55,082 nt of DNA, from positions 1-55,082 of the IMG/VR virus record IMGVR_UViG_3300030430_005159. One strand, written 5' to 3'. This stretch comes from a virus. Positions 22,795 through 31,266 of the stretch are shown one piece after another. The position numbers and the translations under genes are program-made. Each line of letters opens with the position of its first letter. Position 1 is the stretch's first letter. Below the pieces are notes generated by a model that was not told the origin of the DNA, searched no databases, and saw only the letters and a list, made by a program, of their open reading frames with translations.

Positions 22795-23751
22795 TTATTT
22801 TTGTATTTTGTATCCGTAAAGATTGAAATCTGAAACGAAGAATCCGAAAAATTCTGGTTTCAAGCAACCGTCTGGGCTTGCACCTCCAGCTTTTGTATCC
22901 CCTCCTCCGGCAAACCAATCATTGTGAGAACCCCAAACGGCAAACTGCACATTGTCGTATGCGATCAACGGGTCCAACAAATGAGCGACCGTATAGTCAA
23001 CGCTCAACGCAAATGGCTGACTATCTCTATAAGAAATATCATATCGTGCAGGACTTGACGTGCTGGGATCTGTGGTGTCTCGGTGCTCTCCAGAAGTGCC
23101 AGTAGTGACACCCGTATTGCTCCTTTCTTCGTTTAAGCCTCGACCTGAATGGTTAAGGTGAAAAAATGCCGATAAATCCGCCGTAAAATCACCAGTCGTT
23201 ACAGTACCTCCAACGGTTTTACATGTGACGAATGACAAACTACTGTCACTCGGTATTTTGCCACCGAAAGCACAACTGAATTCTTGGTGAGTTGACGGAA
23301 CGTTTTGCCAGCCTTCATCGTCACCAGTCACTCCGTCCTCGACGTTGAATCGATATCTCAACATCATTCGTATGACTGGATTTGTCCCCTCAAAAAATGT
23401 CTTGAACCCATAGTCTGGGAGAGTAATTCTACAGCTTGCTCTCACCAGTATTTTATCCGTACGTGAAATATCAGAGAACGTAATTCTATTTTTAGAAATC
23501 CAGTTTTGATTATCTGCTCTCCAAAGCTGATATATCCCTCTCCTATCGCCGGTAATCGTTGTACTTCCAAAACCATCTTCGAAGTGATTTGAAAACACAG
23601 TGTTTTCTTTCACTAAGTTTTGATTGATTGCTTCATTTGCAATATTTTGTCCATCAATCTTCAGGTCCGCCAAGGCTTTATTCAATTGATTAAATTTGTT
23701 GGACGTTATCTCGTCGCCTTCTTCGAACTCGGGCACCACTAATCGACTCAT
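22795..23751 (-). CDS. Tail appendage protein, shared N-terminal motif (2 of 3)
   Basis: A 318-residue protein. The N-terminus FEEGDEITSNKFNQLNKALADLKIDGQNIANEAINQNLV matches its two neighbours' lead, then a beta-rich body follows with RASCRITLPDYGFKTFFEG and AFFHLNHSGRGLNEERSN. It ends DFNLYGYKIQK. No signal peptide, no enzyme motif. Overlaps the 343-residue gene by one base. Probably one of three related adhesion or neck appendage subunits. Confidence 0.65.
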   Translation of the reverse strand: MSRLVVPEFEEGDEITSNKFNQLNKALADLKIDGQNIANEAINQNLVKENTVFSNHFEDGFGSTTITGDRRGIYQLWRADNQNWISKNRITFSDISRTDKILVRASCRITLPDYGFKTFFEGTNPVIRMMLRYRFNVEDGVTGDDEGWQNVPSTHQEFSCAFGGKIPSDSSLSFVTCKTVGGTVTTGDFTADLSAFFHLNHSGRGLNEERSNTGVTTGTSGEHRDTTDPSTSSPARYDISYRDSQPFALSVDYTVAHLLDPLIAYDNVQFAVWGSHNDWFAGGGDTKAGGASPDGCLKPEFFGFFVSDFNLYGYKIQK

Positions 23752-24782
23752 TACGCCTTCCTATATTGAACAACAAGGTTGGATGTTTTAACAAAACAAT
23801 CGATTCCGATTTCAATTTTTGAAACTGAAGACTCACCCTGAGCGACCCCTTTGAACTCATCGACCTCAACGAATCTTCGTTCCGGCAAGGGGTAAAGCGC
23901 TCTTTGAGTTGAGTCTGAGACTTTGGGGTTGAACTCACCGATTGGATCACCTTTTTTTGTAATACCCGCCAGTCCTCGCGGACTGGATTCGAGCTTGATG
24001 TTGGAGACACCTCGCACCATGCTCTGAATTTTGTTTTTTCCGGCAACAACGGGTACACATCCGGTCAAGTAAATTCCGTTGCGAATCAGTCCGTTGAAAA
24101 GCAGCCCTGTTTCAGAAATTGTGGTGCCGTTAACGTCCACCTTGAAAGAAACGGCAAAGCGGTCAATGGGTCGACCAATCCAGCGGCCTTGCGGAAAGTT
24201 CTTGTGCTTGAATCCTTCAAAACTGCTTTCCGGGGTATAATTCTCAATGATAAGAAGCCCATCTTCTTTGAAAACTTCACTGCAACTTACGCCCATCCAG
24301 CCTCCGGGAGGAGTTGCAGGATTTCCGCAAATAGTGTCGTGTTGAAAAAAAGGTTCGAAGTTTTTCTTGGAGACTTTCAATTTTTGCGCAGCCTCATCCG
24401 CGCTCACTAAACCATTGCCTTTCCACTCATACGAGGCCATAAAATCAATAATCACCCACCCGTCGGACGATGCGTCAAACTCGACAACGGGCATCTCGAC
24501 ATTGTTTGCATCATCTCGGCTGACGTAGCCGATCGTGTTGTGATTCAACTGGAACCGTGACTCTTCGGAAAACAGACCATCCAAACTTGAAACAAAATTT
24601 TCAGTGAACGCTCCAGACTCGAATCGACCTTTATCAATACCGTTTCCGGCTGGATTTTCGAAATTGTCAGAGTCAAGATTGCCGTTGATTTCATCAACAA
24701 ATTGTTTCAGGTTTAAGTTGAAGTCGTCAGGGTGAACGATTTCGCCAAGTTCTGGGCGTATTGAAGGGAACTTGATGGCCAT
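23751..24782 (-). CDS. Tail appendage protein, shared N-terminal motif (3 of 3)
   Basis: A 343-residue protein. The clearest version of the lead: GEIVHPDDFNLNLKQFVDEINGNLDSDNFENPAG, the standard (DFN)x(n)INGxLDxxNF anchoring pattern of phage appendage proteins. The body is beta-rich (WVIIDFMASYEWKGNGL, FAVSFKVDVNGTTISETGLLFNG, GVSNIKLESSPRGLAGI). It starts 3 bases after the nozzle gene stops, so it is expressed with the tail genes. Confidence 0.68.
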   Translation of the reverse strand: MAIKFPSIRPELGEIVHPDDFNLNLKQFVDEINGNLDSDNFENPAGNGIDKGRFESGAFTENFVSSLDGLFSEESRFQLNHNTIGYVSRDDANNVEMPVVEFDASSDGWVIIDFMASYEWKGNGLVSADEAAQKLKVSKKNFEPFFQHDTICGNPATPPGGWMGVSCSEVFKEDGLLIIENYTPESSFEGFKHKNFPQGRWIGRPIDRFAVSFKVDVNGTTISETGLLFNGLIRNGIYLTGCVPVVAGKNKIQSMVRGVSNIKLESSPRGLAGITKKGDPIGEFNPKVSDSTQRALYPLPERRFVEVDEFKGVAQGESSVSKIEIGIDCFVKTSNLVVQYRKA

Positions 24783-24785
24783 GAC

Positions 24786-27041
24786 CTACCTCTTGTCTGC
24801 CGACAACACATCGGTCAGCGAGCGAATATTCCGCTGTTCACCGGTCTTAACGTCTACACTGTATCCAACAATCATCATGCGATTCGGCAGCACGTTCTCC
24901 GCATCTTGCAAAATCCGAATCGCAAACTCTGTGGTCAAAGCCTTGTGCATGTGACTGACATCGAATCGAATGACCACTGGTCGATGAAATCCAAACTTGT
25001 CACCGTTATCAAATCGAGCAATTTTTGGGAACAAGCTGGATGCGTTGCCGTACACAGGCTGTCTTTCCGACTCATCAGTATGTTGTTGCTTCCGACCTTT
25101 GTTTTTGTCCAGAGCATCAATATACGAACGATTGACCTTGAAGTTGGTCTTGATTGGCTCATCACCATATGCGACCGCATACAGATTGATGTAGGCCACC
25201 TGAACCGCACTGAAAACACTGTTGAACGAAATAGGCGCCGTCTCATACACTGGAAAATCAGTTGTCGCGGTGTAAAAGGCATCGGGGACACCATCTTGAT
25301 TTAAATCAAGAGTTGCGGAAGTACTGCCTCTTTCGTTTTTGATGCGGAAAAAGTTCGAAAACACATGAATGCCGGGCGAGTTGACCAAGTCGTGCGACCC
25401 GAAAAGTACGTACGGAACTCTGCCTCGCACTTCTGTAGAGCATTGAATCGGGTAGTTTTCCCTGAAACTCCAAGACCCAATCGTGTAATGCCACACGAGC
25501 AACAGATTGTTTTTCTTGCCAATCGTAGGAACGCAGAGCCAATACTCTTTGTTGATGCGATCGATGGTCCCCACGGCAGATCCGGCACTGCTGTAGCAAA
25601 TGCGCTCCACCAAATCCTTGATCGGCGTACTCAGCTTCACAACGACTGTTGCATCGTTGGTGTCTTCGAGCATGCCCTTTAGAACATACACGCCGTTGCT
25701 GGCAAGAAATACCAAGCCAGTGTTCGGAACATCTTTGATCGAGTTGGGCGCAATGCATCCAATGTCGCGAGTAAGTGTTTGAACGAAGAAACCTTGCCTT
25801 GAGTCACCTTTGATGAAAAAGATGCCGTGCTCTTTGAACACCACAAGAGCATTGGTTGTGGAATAAAGGCCGGTGATGTCCCCTGCTTCAGCATCGCCAA
25901 TATCAAATACATTGCCCTCAGGGAACACCTCTGGTGTTCCGGGGGCACTGAATCGAATCCGATTGTCGGGCATGCCAGCCACAAAAAGCGTATTTTTGAA
26001 GGCCGTAATAAACCTGCCTTGCGCCGGAAATGGTCCAAAGTCTTCAGGGTCGCGTATGGCGCCAAGATTTGAATCACTGACGCCATCCTCAATCACAGTC
26101 GTTTCGTTGTCTTGAACCTCTTTGAGAAAGAAAAAGTTTCGGCCGACTTCGGCTGTAATCGGATTACCAAAATCATCGTAGATGTCTCGTGTGCGGTAAA
26201 TGCGTCGAGCAACCACATTTGGTCCGCCCACCGGCAAAGTCAGTGCCACATATCGACGAAGCCCATCGGCACATTCGAACTGACAAATATCACTCGGATC
26301 TGAGAGGGGACTCTCTTGTCCTCGACTGTTTACGAAGCTGACTCGATATTGATACGCGCAAAGTTTGGCATCGAGAAAATTGTCCTCTTTTGATTTTGCG
26401 CCTTTCGGCTTGAGGCTACCCAGTCCCTGACCTCTTACCCTCGTCCCCAAAAAGTATTTTGTTTCATTCTCGTCTGGATCCTCTACTGCCTCTCGATAGA
26501 AATCCCGAAACACCACTGTTGCAGATGGCGAAGACGGTGAGGCTGAAAAACCAGCAGGGCTTACAAATCGTCCGTCGAAAACCGATGGCTCATCCGCTCC
26601 ATTGACGATGTAGAGTCGACCACCAAAAGTGACGCTTTGCGAACCGATCGAGGACGTAGATGGTGTGAACCTTTTTCTTGAGCTTGCAGTTGCAACGCCG
26701 TTGTATGGCCTCCCTTCGAGATCCTCAAGAAAATCAAACGGATCGACTGATGGGTCATTGAACTTGAAGGGTGACAAGCGGGCAAGCTGACCTTTGCCAG
26801 TTTCAAACAAAACAAATCGTTGAGCACCGTTGTGTCGAAGCAAAAAATGAATCGAGGTGATTTCTTTTACGGAACCCCAGTCGAACGAGGAGCCGGTGAC
26901 TACGTCGTATGCTCCGGCTTGACGCCAGCCATCATAGTCATCCCAACTCATCTCTTTGATTTCTTCGGCGGAGTCAGCCGATACTCGCCACCGCTGGTCC
27001 ATTCCGCGAAGCCGCGCGACCTCTAAACGTTGAGTCTTCAT
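24786..27041 (-). CDS. Tail nozzle / stabilisation-type beta-propeller protein
   Basis: A 751-residue protein rich in repeated beta segments: YRVSFVNSRGQESPLSDPS, VARRIYRTRD, FITAFKNTLFVAGMPDNRIRFSAPGTPEVFPEG, DITGLYSTTNALVVFKEHGIFFIKGD and GLVFLASNGVYVLKG. The phrase NRIRFSAPGxPE with NALVVFKEHG is typical of P22 gp10-like and related tail nozzle or stabilisation proteins, which close the tail channel in podoviruses. The N-terminal 60 residues would dock on the adaptor encoded just upstream (4-base overlap). No enzymatic motif. Identified by pattern and gene order. Confidence 0.72.
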   Translation of the reverse strand: MKTQRLEVARLRGMDQRWRVSADSAEEIKEMSWDDYDGWRQAGAYDVVTGSSFDWGSVKEITSIHFLLRHNGAQRFVLFETGKGQLARLSPFKFNDPSVDPFDFLEDLEGRPYNGVATASSRKRFTPSTSSIGSQSVTFGGRLYIVNGADEPSVFDGRFVSPAGFSASPSSPSATVVFRDFYREAVEDPDENETKYFLGTRVRGQGLGSLKPKGAKSKEDNFLDAKLCAYQYRVSFVNSRGQESPLSDPSDICQFECADGLRRYVALTLPVGGPNVVARRIYRTRDIYDDFGNPITAEVGRNFFFLKEVQDNETTVIEDGVSDSNLGAIRDPEDFGPFPAQGRFITAFKNTLFVAGMPDNRIRFSAPGTPEVFPEGNVFDIGDAEAGDITGLYSTTNALVVFKEHGIFFIKGDSRQGFFVQTLTRDIGCIAPNSIKDVPNTGLVFLASNGVYVLKGMLEDTNDATVVVKLSTPIKDLVERICYSSAGSAVGTIDRINKEYWLCVPTIGKKNNLLLVWHYTIGSWSFRENYPIQCSTEVRGRVPYVLFGSHDLVNSPGIHVFSNFFRIKNERGSTSATLDLNQDGVPDAFYTATTDFPVYETAPISFNSVFSAVQVAYINLYAVAYGDEPIKTNFKVNRSYIDALDKNKGRKQQHTDESERQPVYGNASSLFPKIARFDNGDKFGFHRPVVIRFDVSHMHKALTTEFAIRILQDAENVLPNRMMIVGYSVDVKTGEQRNIRSLTDVLSADKR

Positions 27042-28522
27042 GATTTACTCGGGATGCCGAAGCGCTCACGATCGGCCATTGCACGATCGAATCCTCGACG
27101 CACGTACATGCGATCAGTGCGCGATAAATACTTGTTCTTCATTCGCTCTAAAAGGTCCTTTGCTCGCGCTTCATAGACTTGGCTGTACGTTGCAAGGCCG
27201 TGCTGCAAACAAATGTCCTTGAGGGAAGAATAGACCAGATAATGGTGATATTGAATCGGCCATTCCGGCGCGTCTGCATCATTCACAAGCCTGAAGGGTC
27301 GCTTGTGATAACGAGCCTCGACCATGTAATCGTCTTTCGGTGTGTACCAAAGGCGAAGAAACTGTCGAGGACCAATCTCATTCAGTCGTGACACCTCAAA
27401 GATGTCGCCCGAAGGAGCTACGAAGTCGGAGAACAGCACAGTCGCTCCCGCCAACTCATGGCCCTCATCAGAAAAAGTGGTATCGTTTTCATCGACCGTT
27501 CCGATATGCCTCCAGTTGCCGACCCCGTTTTTTAATAAGTCGGTGGTCATGGATTCAAACCCATCTACCGGCTCAACCAGTCGACGGTATATTTTTTTCA
27601 ACCGGCCGGTGTCTTTTGTGGTGCTCGGATCTCTTAAAGCAGACGTATCCATCAGTTTGCTGATTATCACCCTCACTTTGGATGTGTCCGTGCCAAAGCC
27701 GGCCGTGCTTATAGAAGCCGTTGGGGAGGGCGGACTCTCCATTCCGGCAAACAAAAACGTGTAGCAATACTCGTACACTTGGTCTTTTGCAAGACCGCGT
27801 GCTGGCACAAAGCTATCTCCCTCAAGGAACAACGTTCCGGTGATATCGTCAGTGCTCAAGCTGGGCGCGTAGTCCGGCGGCTGCAAGTTTGAATGCATCT
27901 CTTCGATGCTGACAAACGGATCCCCTGTGTCCACACGATCGAGGTACAGATTTTCCTCTTTCCTTGCGTCCAAAAACATGAACCGACCGCGGTTGCGACC
28001 CTTTGTGGTTTTTGTGGATGTGTAGTCTACTGCATCTGTTCCCGTATAGGGAATGGTCTCGGTGAATGAAATCCCACGATCCATGATGCCCAACACTTCA
28101 ACGCAATCCCGGGGCATCGGATATTTGGTGTACCTGATCTCCCAAGAAGTGTAGCTCCCGGCCGGAATGTCAATATCGACCACGAACGTTCGTGCATCGA
28201 TTCGTCTTGTGATCAAAAACTCTTGGTTGTTCAATACGAAAGTTTGACCCTCAATGTCTTTTGGTAGATTGACCGAAGATGCTGAGGTCGGCAGGGAGAG
28301 CCTGCGGGCACCGACTGATGTAATTGTATTGGTTGTGCTGCCCAAAATGTCCGCACGAATCAAAAACTGAAACCTCTTCTGCATGAACAGCCACTGATAC
28401 TGGCTTGAGATTTGCAGATAATGACGATTGATGACTCGCGTCAGGTTGTCATCGTACTGTTTGAGGTCCGGGTTGTAGTCCAACGCAGAGTTGATTTCTT
28501 GGCGGATTTCTTTGAGATTCAC
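27038..28522 (-). CDS. Head-tail adaptor protein
   Basis: 494 residues read from GTG at 28522, which is preceded by GGAG six bases away. The longer frame would use a TTG (28534) inside the U tract of the terminator, which is unlikely. The N-terminal helices (IRQEINSALDYNPDLKQYDDNLTRVINRHYLQISSQYQWLFMQKR) match the helical lead of head-completion/adaptor proteins, where a long helix with SxYxWxF sits on the portal ring. The rest is beta-rich (YTFLFAGMESPPSPTASIST) with a helical end (ARAKDLLERMKNKYLSRTDRM). Lies between capsid and nozzle genes, as expected. Confidence 0.7.
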   Translation of the reverse strand: MNLKEIRQEINSALDYNPDLKQYDDNLTRVINRHYLQISSQYQWLFMQKRFQFLIRADILGSTTNTITSVGARRLSLPTSASSVNLPKDIEGQTFVLNNQEFLITRRIDARTFVVDIDIPAGSYTSWEIRYTKYPMPRDCVEVLGIMDRGISFTETIPYTGTDAVDYTSTKTTKGRNRGRFMFLDARKEENLYLDRVDTGDPFVSIEEMHSNLQPPDYAPSLSTDDITGTLFLEGDSFVPARGLAKDQVYEYCYTFLFAGMESPPSPTASISTAGFGTDTSKVRVIISKLMDTSALRDPSTTKDTGRLKKIYRRLVEPVDGFESMTTDLLKNGVGNWRHIGTVDENDTTFSDEGHELAGATVLFSDFVAPSGDIFEVSRLNEIGPRQFLRLWYTPKDDYMVEARYHKRPFRLVNDADAPEWPIQYHHYLVYSSLKDICLQHGLATYSQVYEARAKDLLERMKNKYLSRTDRMYVRRGFDRAMADRERFGIPSKS

Positions 28523-28531
28523 GTCAGACTC

Positions 28532-28574
28532 CAAAAAAGAAAACGGCTGCTGGAGAAGTATACCCCAGCAGCCG
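28532..28574 (-). terminator. Intrinsic terminator between head genes and tail genes
   Basis: On the minus strand a 10-bp perfect stem (CGGCTGCTGG with CCAGCAGCCG, 28574-28544) and an 11-base loop are followed by TTTTCTTTTTT. This is a textbook rho-independent terminator. It sits after the decoration gene, and the tail genes begin within 10 bases of its U tract. Tail gene expression therefore depends on read-through or antitermination. Confidence 0.9.
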
Positions 28575-28606
28575 AAAATGGACCGAGGTCCGGTAGCGAA
28601 TATGGC

Positions 28607-29080
28607 TTAGAAGAGGCCCTGATCGATGATCATGACATCTGCCAATCCTGCGGTGTCGGCCTCAAGGGAAAACCCGCAAGCTGGAACCACGTCAGAAGCA
28701 ACAAGAACCTGCGCTTTACCTACTGCGGCCGTACCTGCATTGGACACACAAAGCACTTGGCCAGCAGTCATGCTGACGTCTACATTTGCATCAACAAACT
28801 TACCAGCAGTTTGAATCTTGATGTTCTTGAATGCTTCAGCAGCGCCTGATGAATTATCGAAGGTCTCAGTGATGACGCCAAAAACCAAAGGCTCACCGTT
28901 CGCAGTGTTACTTGCGACCGTTGCGGTGCCTCCGAGTCCATTCTCAGTATCCGTAAGATAAATCTTCATCCAATCACCCTTGGTGATTGTTGCTCCCGCA
29001 GCAGCGCGAACTCGAAGAGTTACAAACTTCTTCGGAAAATTGGCGTCTCCGTCGACACCATCGATCTTGTGAATTGCCAT
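28607..29080 (-). CDS. Capsid decoration-type protein
   Basis: A 157-residue beta-rich protein just after the major capsid gene. Its segments (FVTLRVRAAAGATITKGDWMKIYLTDTENG, NGEPLVFGVITETFDN, AGQVLCVSNAGTAAVGKA, ASDVVPACGFSLEADTAG) resemble phage head decoration/cement proteins with an A-G-x-x-I-x-K-G-D lead. No enzyme motif. Likely binds the expanded capsid surface. Confidence 0.7.
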   Translation of the reverse strand: MAIHKIDGVDGDANFPKKFVTLRVRAAAGATITKGDWMKIYLTDTENGLGGTATVASNTANGEPLVFGVITETFDNSSGAAEAFKNIKIQTAGKFVDANVDVSMTAGQVLCVSNAGTAAVGKAQVLVASDVVPACGFSLEADTAGLADVMIIDQGLF

Positions 29081-29117
29081 GTTGTCCTCCCTCTTTTGAC
29101 TAAATGGCTATGAAATA

Positions 29118-29144
29118 GGGTGGGGATCACCGCGACCCCCACCC
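29118..29144 (-). terminator. Hairpin after the major capsid gene, partial terminator
   Basis: On the minus strand GGGTGGGG pairs with CCCCACCC (8 bp, 11-base loop) and is followed by TATTTCAT. Placed just after the capsid stop, it may lower downstream transcription or stabilise the capsid message's 3' end. Confidence 0.5.
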
Positions 29145-29156
29145 AATCAGGATGAC

Positions 29157-30215
29157 TTAGAAAGTTTCCAAGTCGAATGCGAGACCGCTGGAGCCGAGGT
29201 GCTTGGCGATCAACTGACCACGGCACCGAAGCTTGGCAGCGCGAACGTCGTACTCACCCGAAACAGTCTCGAAGTCCGACAGGTCGAAGTAGCCCTTCGG
29301 ATCCCACAGGACGTAGATGTCGTTCATGTTCAGGAAGTAGAAGCTGATGGGATCAGCAGTGGTTCCCGAGGATCCACCGTCGTTGGGCATGTTGTACTCA
29401 ACGTTGATTGGAATGCCTTGGAAGACCTCGACCATACGTCCACCGTCGATCTGTGCTTGATCCACGTAGCGCTCGTGAGCCCGCAGAGCGCGCTTCAGAT
29501 TCTTGAAGCCAGCACGAGAGGCAAGAATCACGTTGGGAGCGCCAGAGGGCGACACAGCGTTGATTTCAACCAGCAGATCGTACAGACCAGCAAGGCCGTT
29601 CGCGTTGAAAGACCCTGCACCATCGAAGCGCTGGTTCTGCCAACCGGTCTTGTCTTGGAAGCTTCCCTTGTCGACACCGCCAACAGAGTTGACTTGAGCG
29701 CCCACAGCGAGATCTTCGAGGAACCCTTGGTGGTCACCAGAGGTCACGTCGATTCCGTTCAGGGTGTTCCAGTCGTTCCAGCCGGTTTGGTTGCCCTTGA
29801 CGATTTGCTTGACGAACTCACGCTTGAGTGCGTTTGCAGTCATGGTCACCCGGCTTTCGAGGATCGAAAGGACGGCTGCATCGCCTTGGTTAACCATTTC
29901 TTCTTCCGAGGAGATGGCAACAGGGCGCACAACGTGACCAAAGTCATACTGTGCAGGTTGGAACACGTCCTCGACACTCAGGTCAATGCGCTCGAAACCG
30001 GTTTGCATGCGGGTTGTGGAAGAGTGCTCACCGAAGCCAAGCGGAATGACAATGCGTGATCCACCGGCTTGAGTTGGGCGACCTGCACCGTGAATACGCT
30101 CCTGTGCGTCAAGAAACGCGACAGACTCGTAGATGTTGTCGCGAAAATCCTTCATCAGGATGTGCATGGTGGTGGAAAGCAGTTCGTTTCCAATAGTCAG
30201 GGGAGTAGTTGCCAT
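29157..30215 (-). CDS. Major capsid protein, HK97 fold
   Basis: A 352-residue protein in the standard position after scaffold and before decoration protein. It contains the E-loop-like region after RIVIPLGFGEHSSTTRMQTGFERID, the long spine helix region (DAAVLSILESRVTMTANALKREFVKQIVKGN), a P-domain with NGLAGLYDLLVEINAVSPSG, and an A-domain end GIPINVEYNMPND...YFLNMNDIYVLWDPKGYFDLSDFE. ATG start with GGAG-like SD in front. Length is normal for this class. The capsid is assembled on the scaffold encoded 12 bases upstream. Confidence 0.88.
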   Translation of the reverse strand: MATTPLTIGNELLSTTMHILMKDFRDNIYESVAFLDAQERIHGAGRPTQAGGSRIVIPLGFGEHSSTTRMQTGFERIDLSVEDVFQPAQYDFGHVVRPVAISSEEEMVNQGDAAVLSILESRVTMTANALKREFVKQIVKGNQTGWNDWNTLNGIDVTSGDHQGFLEDLAVGAQVNSVGGVDKGSFQDKTGWQNQRFDGAGSFNANGLAGLYDLLVEINAVSPSGAPNVILASRAGFKNLKRALRAHERYVDQAQIDGGRMVEVFQGIPINVEYNMPNDGGSSGTTADPISFYFLNMNDIYVLWDPKGYFDLSDFETVSGEYDVRAAKLRCRGQLIAKHLGSSGLAFDLETF

Positions 30216-30227
30216 TTTTGGCTCCTA

Positions 30228-31208
30228 TTAGCGGTAGTTGTTGGAGATAACCTTAGCAGCTTCGGGATTGGACTGGAGCCAAGCAGCAATCGAAGCCGCA
30301 CCTTGCTTCTTGACATCAGGGGGAATTTCCACGGAATCAGGCGATCCGCTAACTGAACTTCTCTGCACGCGACGAGCCGCTTCAGAACGAGCACGTCGCT
30401 CTTGGTCCGAACGTCGCCGTTGTTCGACCATAATCTTTCGGGCACGCACAATTTCATACGCATCTTGCGTAGAGATTGGAGCATCTGTTTCTCGACGATC
30501 GCTGACCAGTTTAGCGACTTCCTTCTTGAATGCAGCGTCCTTCATTTCTGGGTGTGCATCCAAAAAATCCAAGTACGCATGCTCTTGCCGGCGTTGCGCC
30601 GATACTTCTTGCATTGGCGCAAATACGCTGGACACTGCTTCGGCGATGCCGCGGTTGATTCGCGCTTGGATTCCATCCTCCGACATAATGTCGGGAAGTT
30701 CAGATTCCTCTACCTTCAAAGACTCTCGAATCCGGGGATCGTCGATGATGGACGCGAACTCCGCTTGTCGGCGCGCGAAATCACGCTCCAAGCTTTGAAT
30801 CTGTTGCTCACGCTTTTGATACTGCTCTTGACGAGACGCATGGCTAGACTCAAGCTCGTTTTGCTTTTGCTTGTAGGCCAAACGGAAATTGTGCAGCATG
30901 CGCCGCGCAACAGTCGGCAGTTCTTTGATGTCCTGCTCAGTGATGTTTCCGTAGAAATCATCTGTCGCAAGCTCTTGGTCGTCAATATCGGAAAAGAGCG
31001 GGTCGAAACTTCGTTCATCAACCGCTTGAAACTCGGATTCATCGGCGCTTGACGCGGCGCCATCGTCTTCTTGCCCGAAAGAATCGATCTCTTCACCCGA
31101 GTTGTCGGAAGCAAAATCAACCCCACCGGCGACGTCATCGTCCCCCAAAAGGCCCGTTGATCCTGCTGATTCCGTCATCTCGATTTCATTATTTTCTTCG
31201 TTTTGCAC
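30228..31208 (-). CDS. Scaffolding protein
   Basis: A 326-residue protein with GTG start and GAGGAG six bases upstream. The first 110 residues are acidic (GLLGDDDVAGGVDFASDNSGEEID). Residues 110-290 are a long charged coil (RLAYKQKQNELESSHASRQEQYQKREQQIQSLERDFARRQAEF, KIMVEQRRRSDQERRARSEAARRV). The C-terminal tail ends in AAKVISNNYR. Acidic N-terminus, coiled centre and small helical tail, directly before the major capsid gene, are the scaffold pattern. Confidence 0.8.
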   Translation of the reverse strand: MQNEENNEIEMTESAGSTGLLGDDDVAGGVDFASDNSGEEIDSFGQEDDGAASSADESEFQAVDERSFDPLFSDIDDQELATDDFYGNITEQDIKELPTVARRMLHNFRLAYKQKQNELESSHASRQEQYQKREQQIQSLERDFARRQAEFASIIDDPRIRESLKVEESELPDIMSEDGIQARINRGIAEAVSSVFAPMQEVSAQRRQEHAYLDFLDAHPEMKDAAFKKEVAKLVSDRRETDAPISTQDAYEIVRARKIMVEQRRRSDQERRARSEAARRVQRSSVSGSPDSVEIPPDVKKQGAASIAAWLQSNPEAAKVISNNYR

Positions 31209-31234
31209 GAAAACTCCTCACTTGTTTATTATTG

Positions 31235-31263
31235 CATATACAACTGTATCACTAACATTTCAA
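31235..31263 (-). promoter_or_regulatory. Candidate leftward promoter before the scaffold gene
   Basis: On the minus strand TTGAAA and TATATG are separated by 17 bases in the 58-base AT-rich gap 31209-31266. It would start a capsid-gene transcript about 30 bases ahead of the scaffold start codon. Confidence 0.5.
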
Positions 31264-31266
31264 TGA

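Noticed and set aside
29199-30059. 286-residue rightward frame opposite the capsid gene
   Set aside because: Antisense to the well-supported major capsid gene; no SD and no domain.
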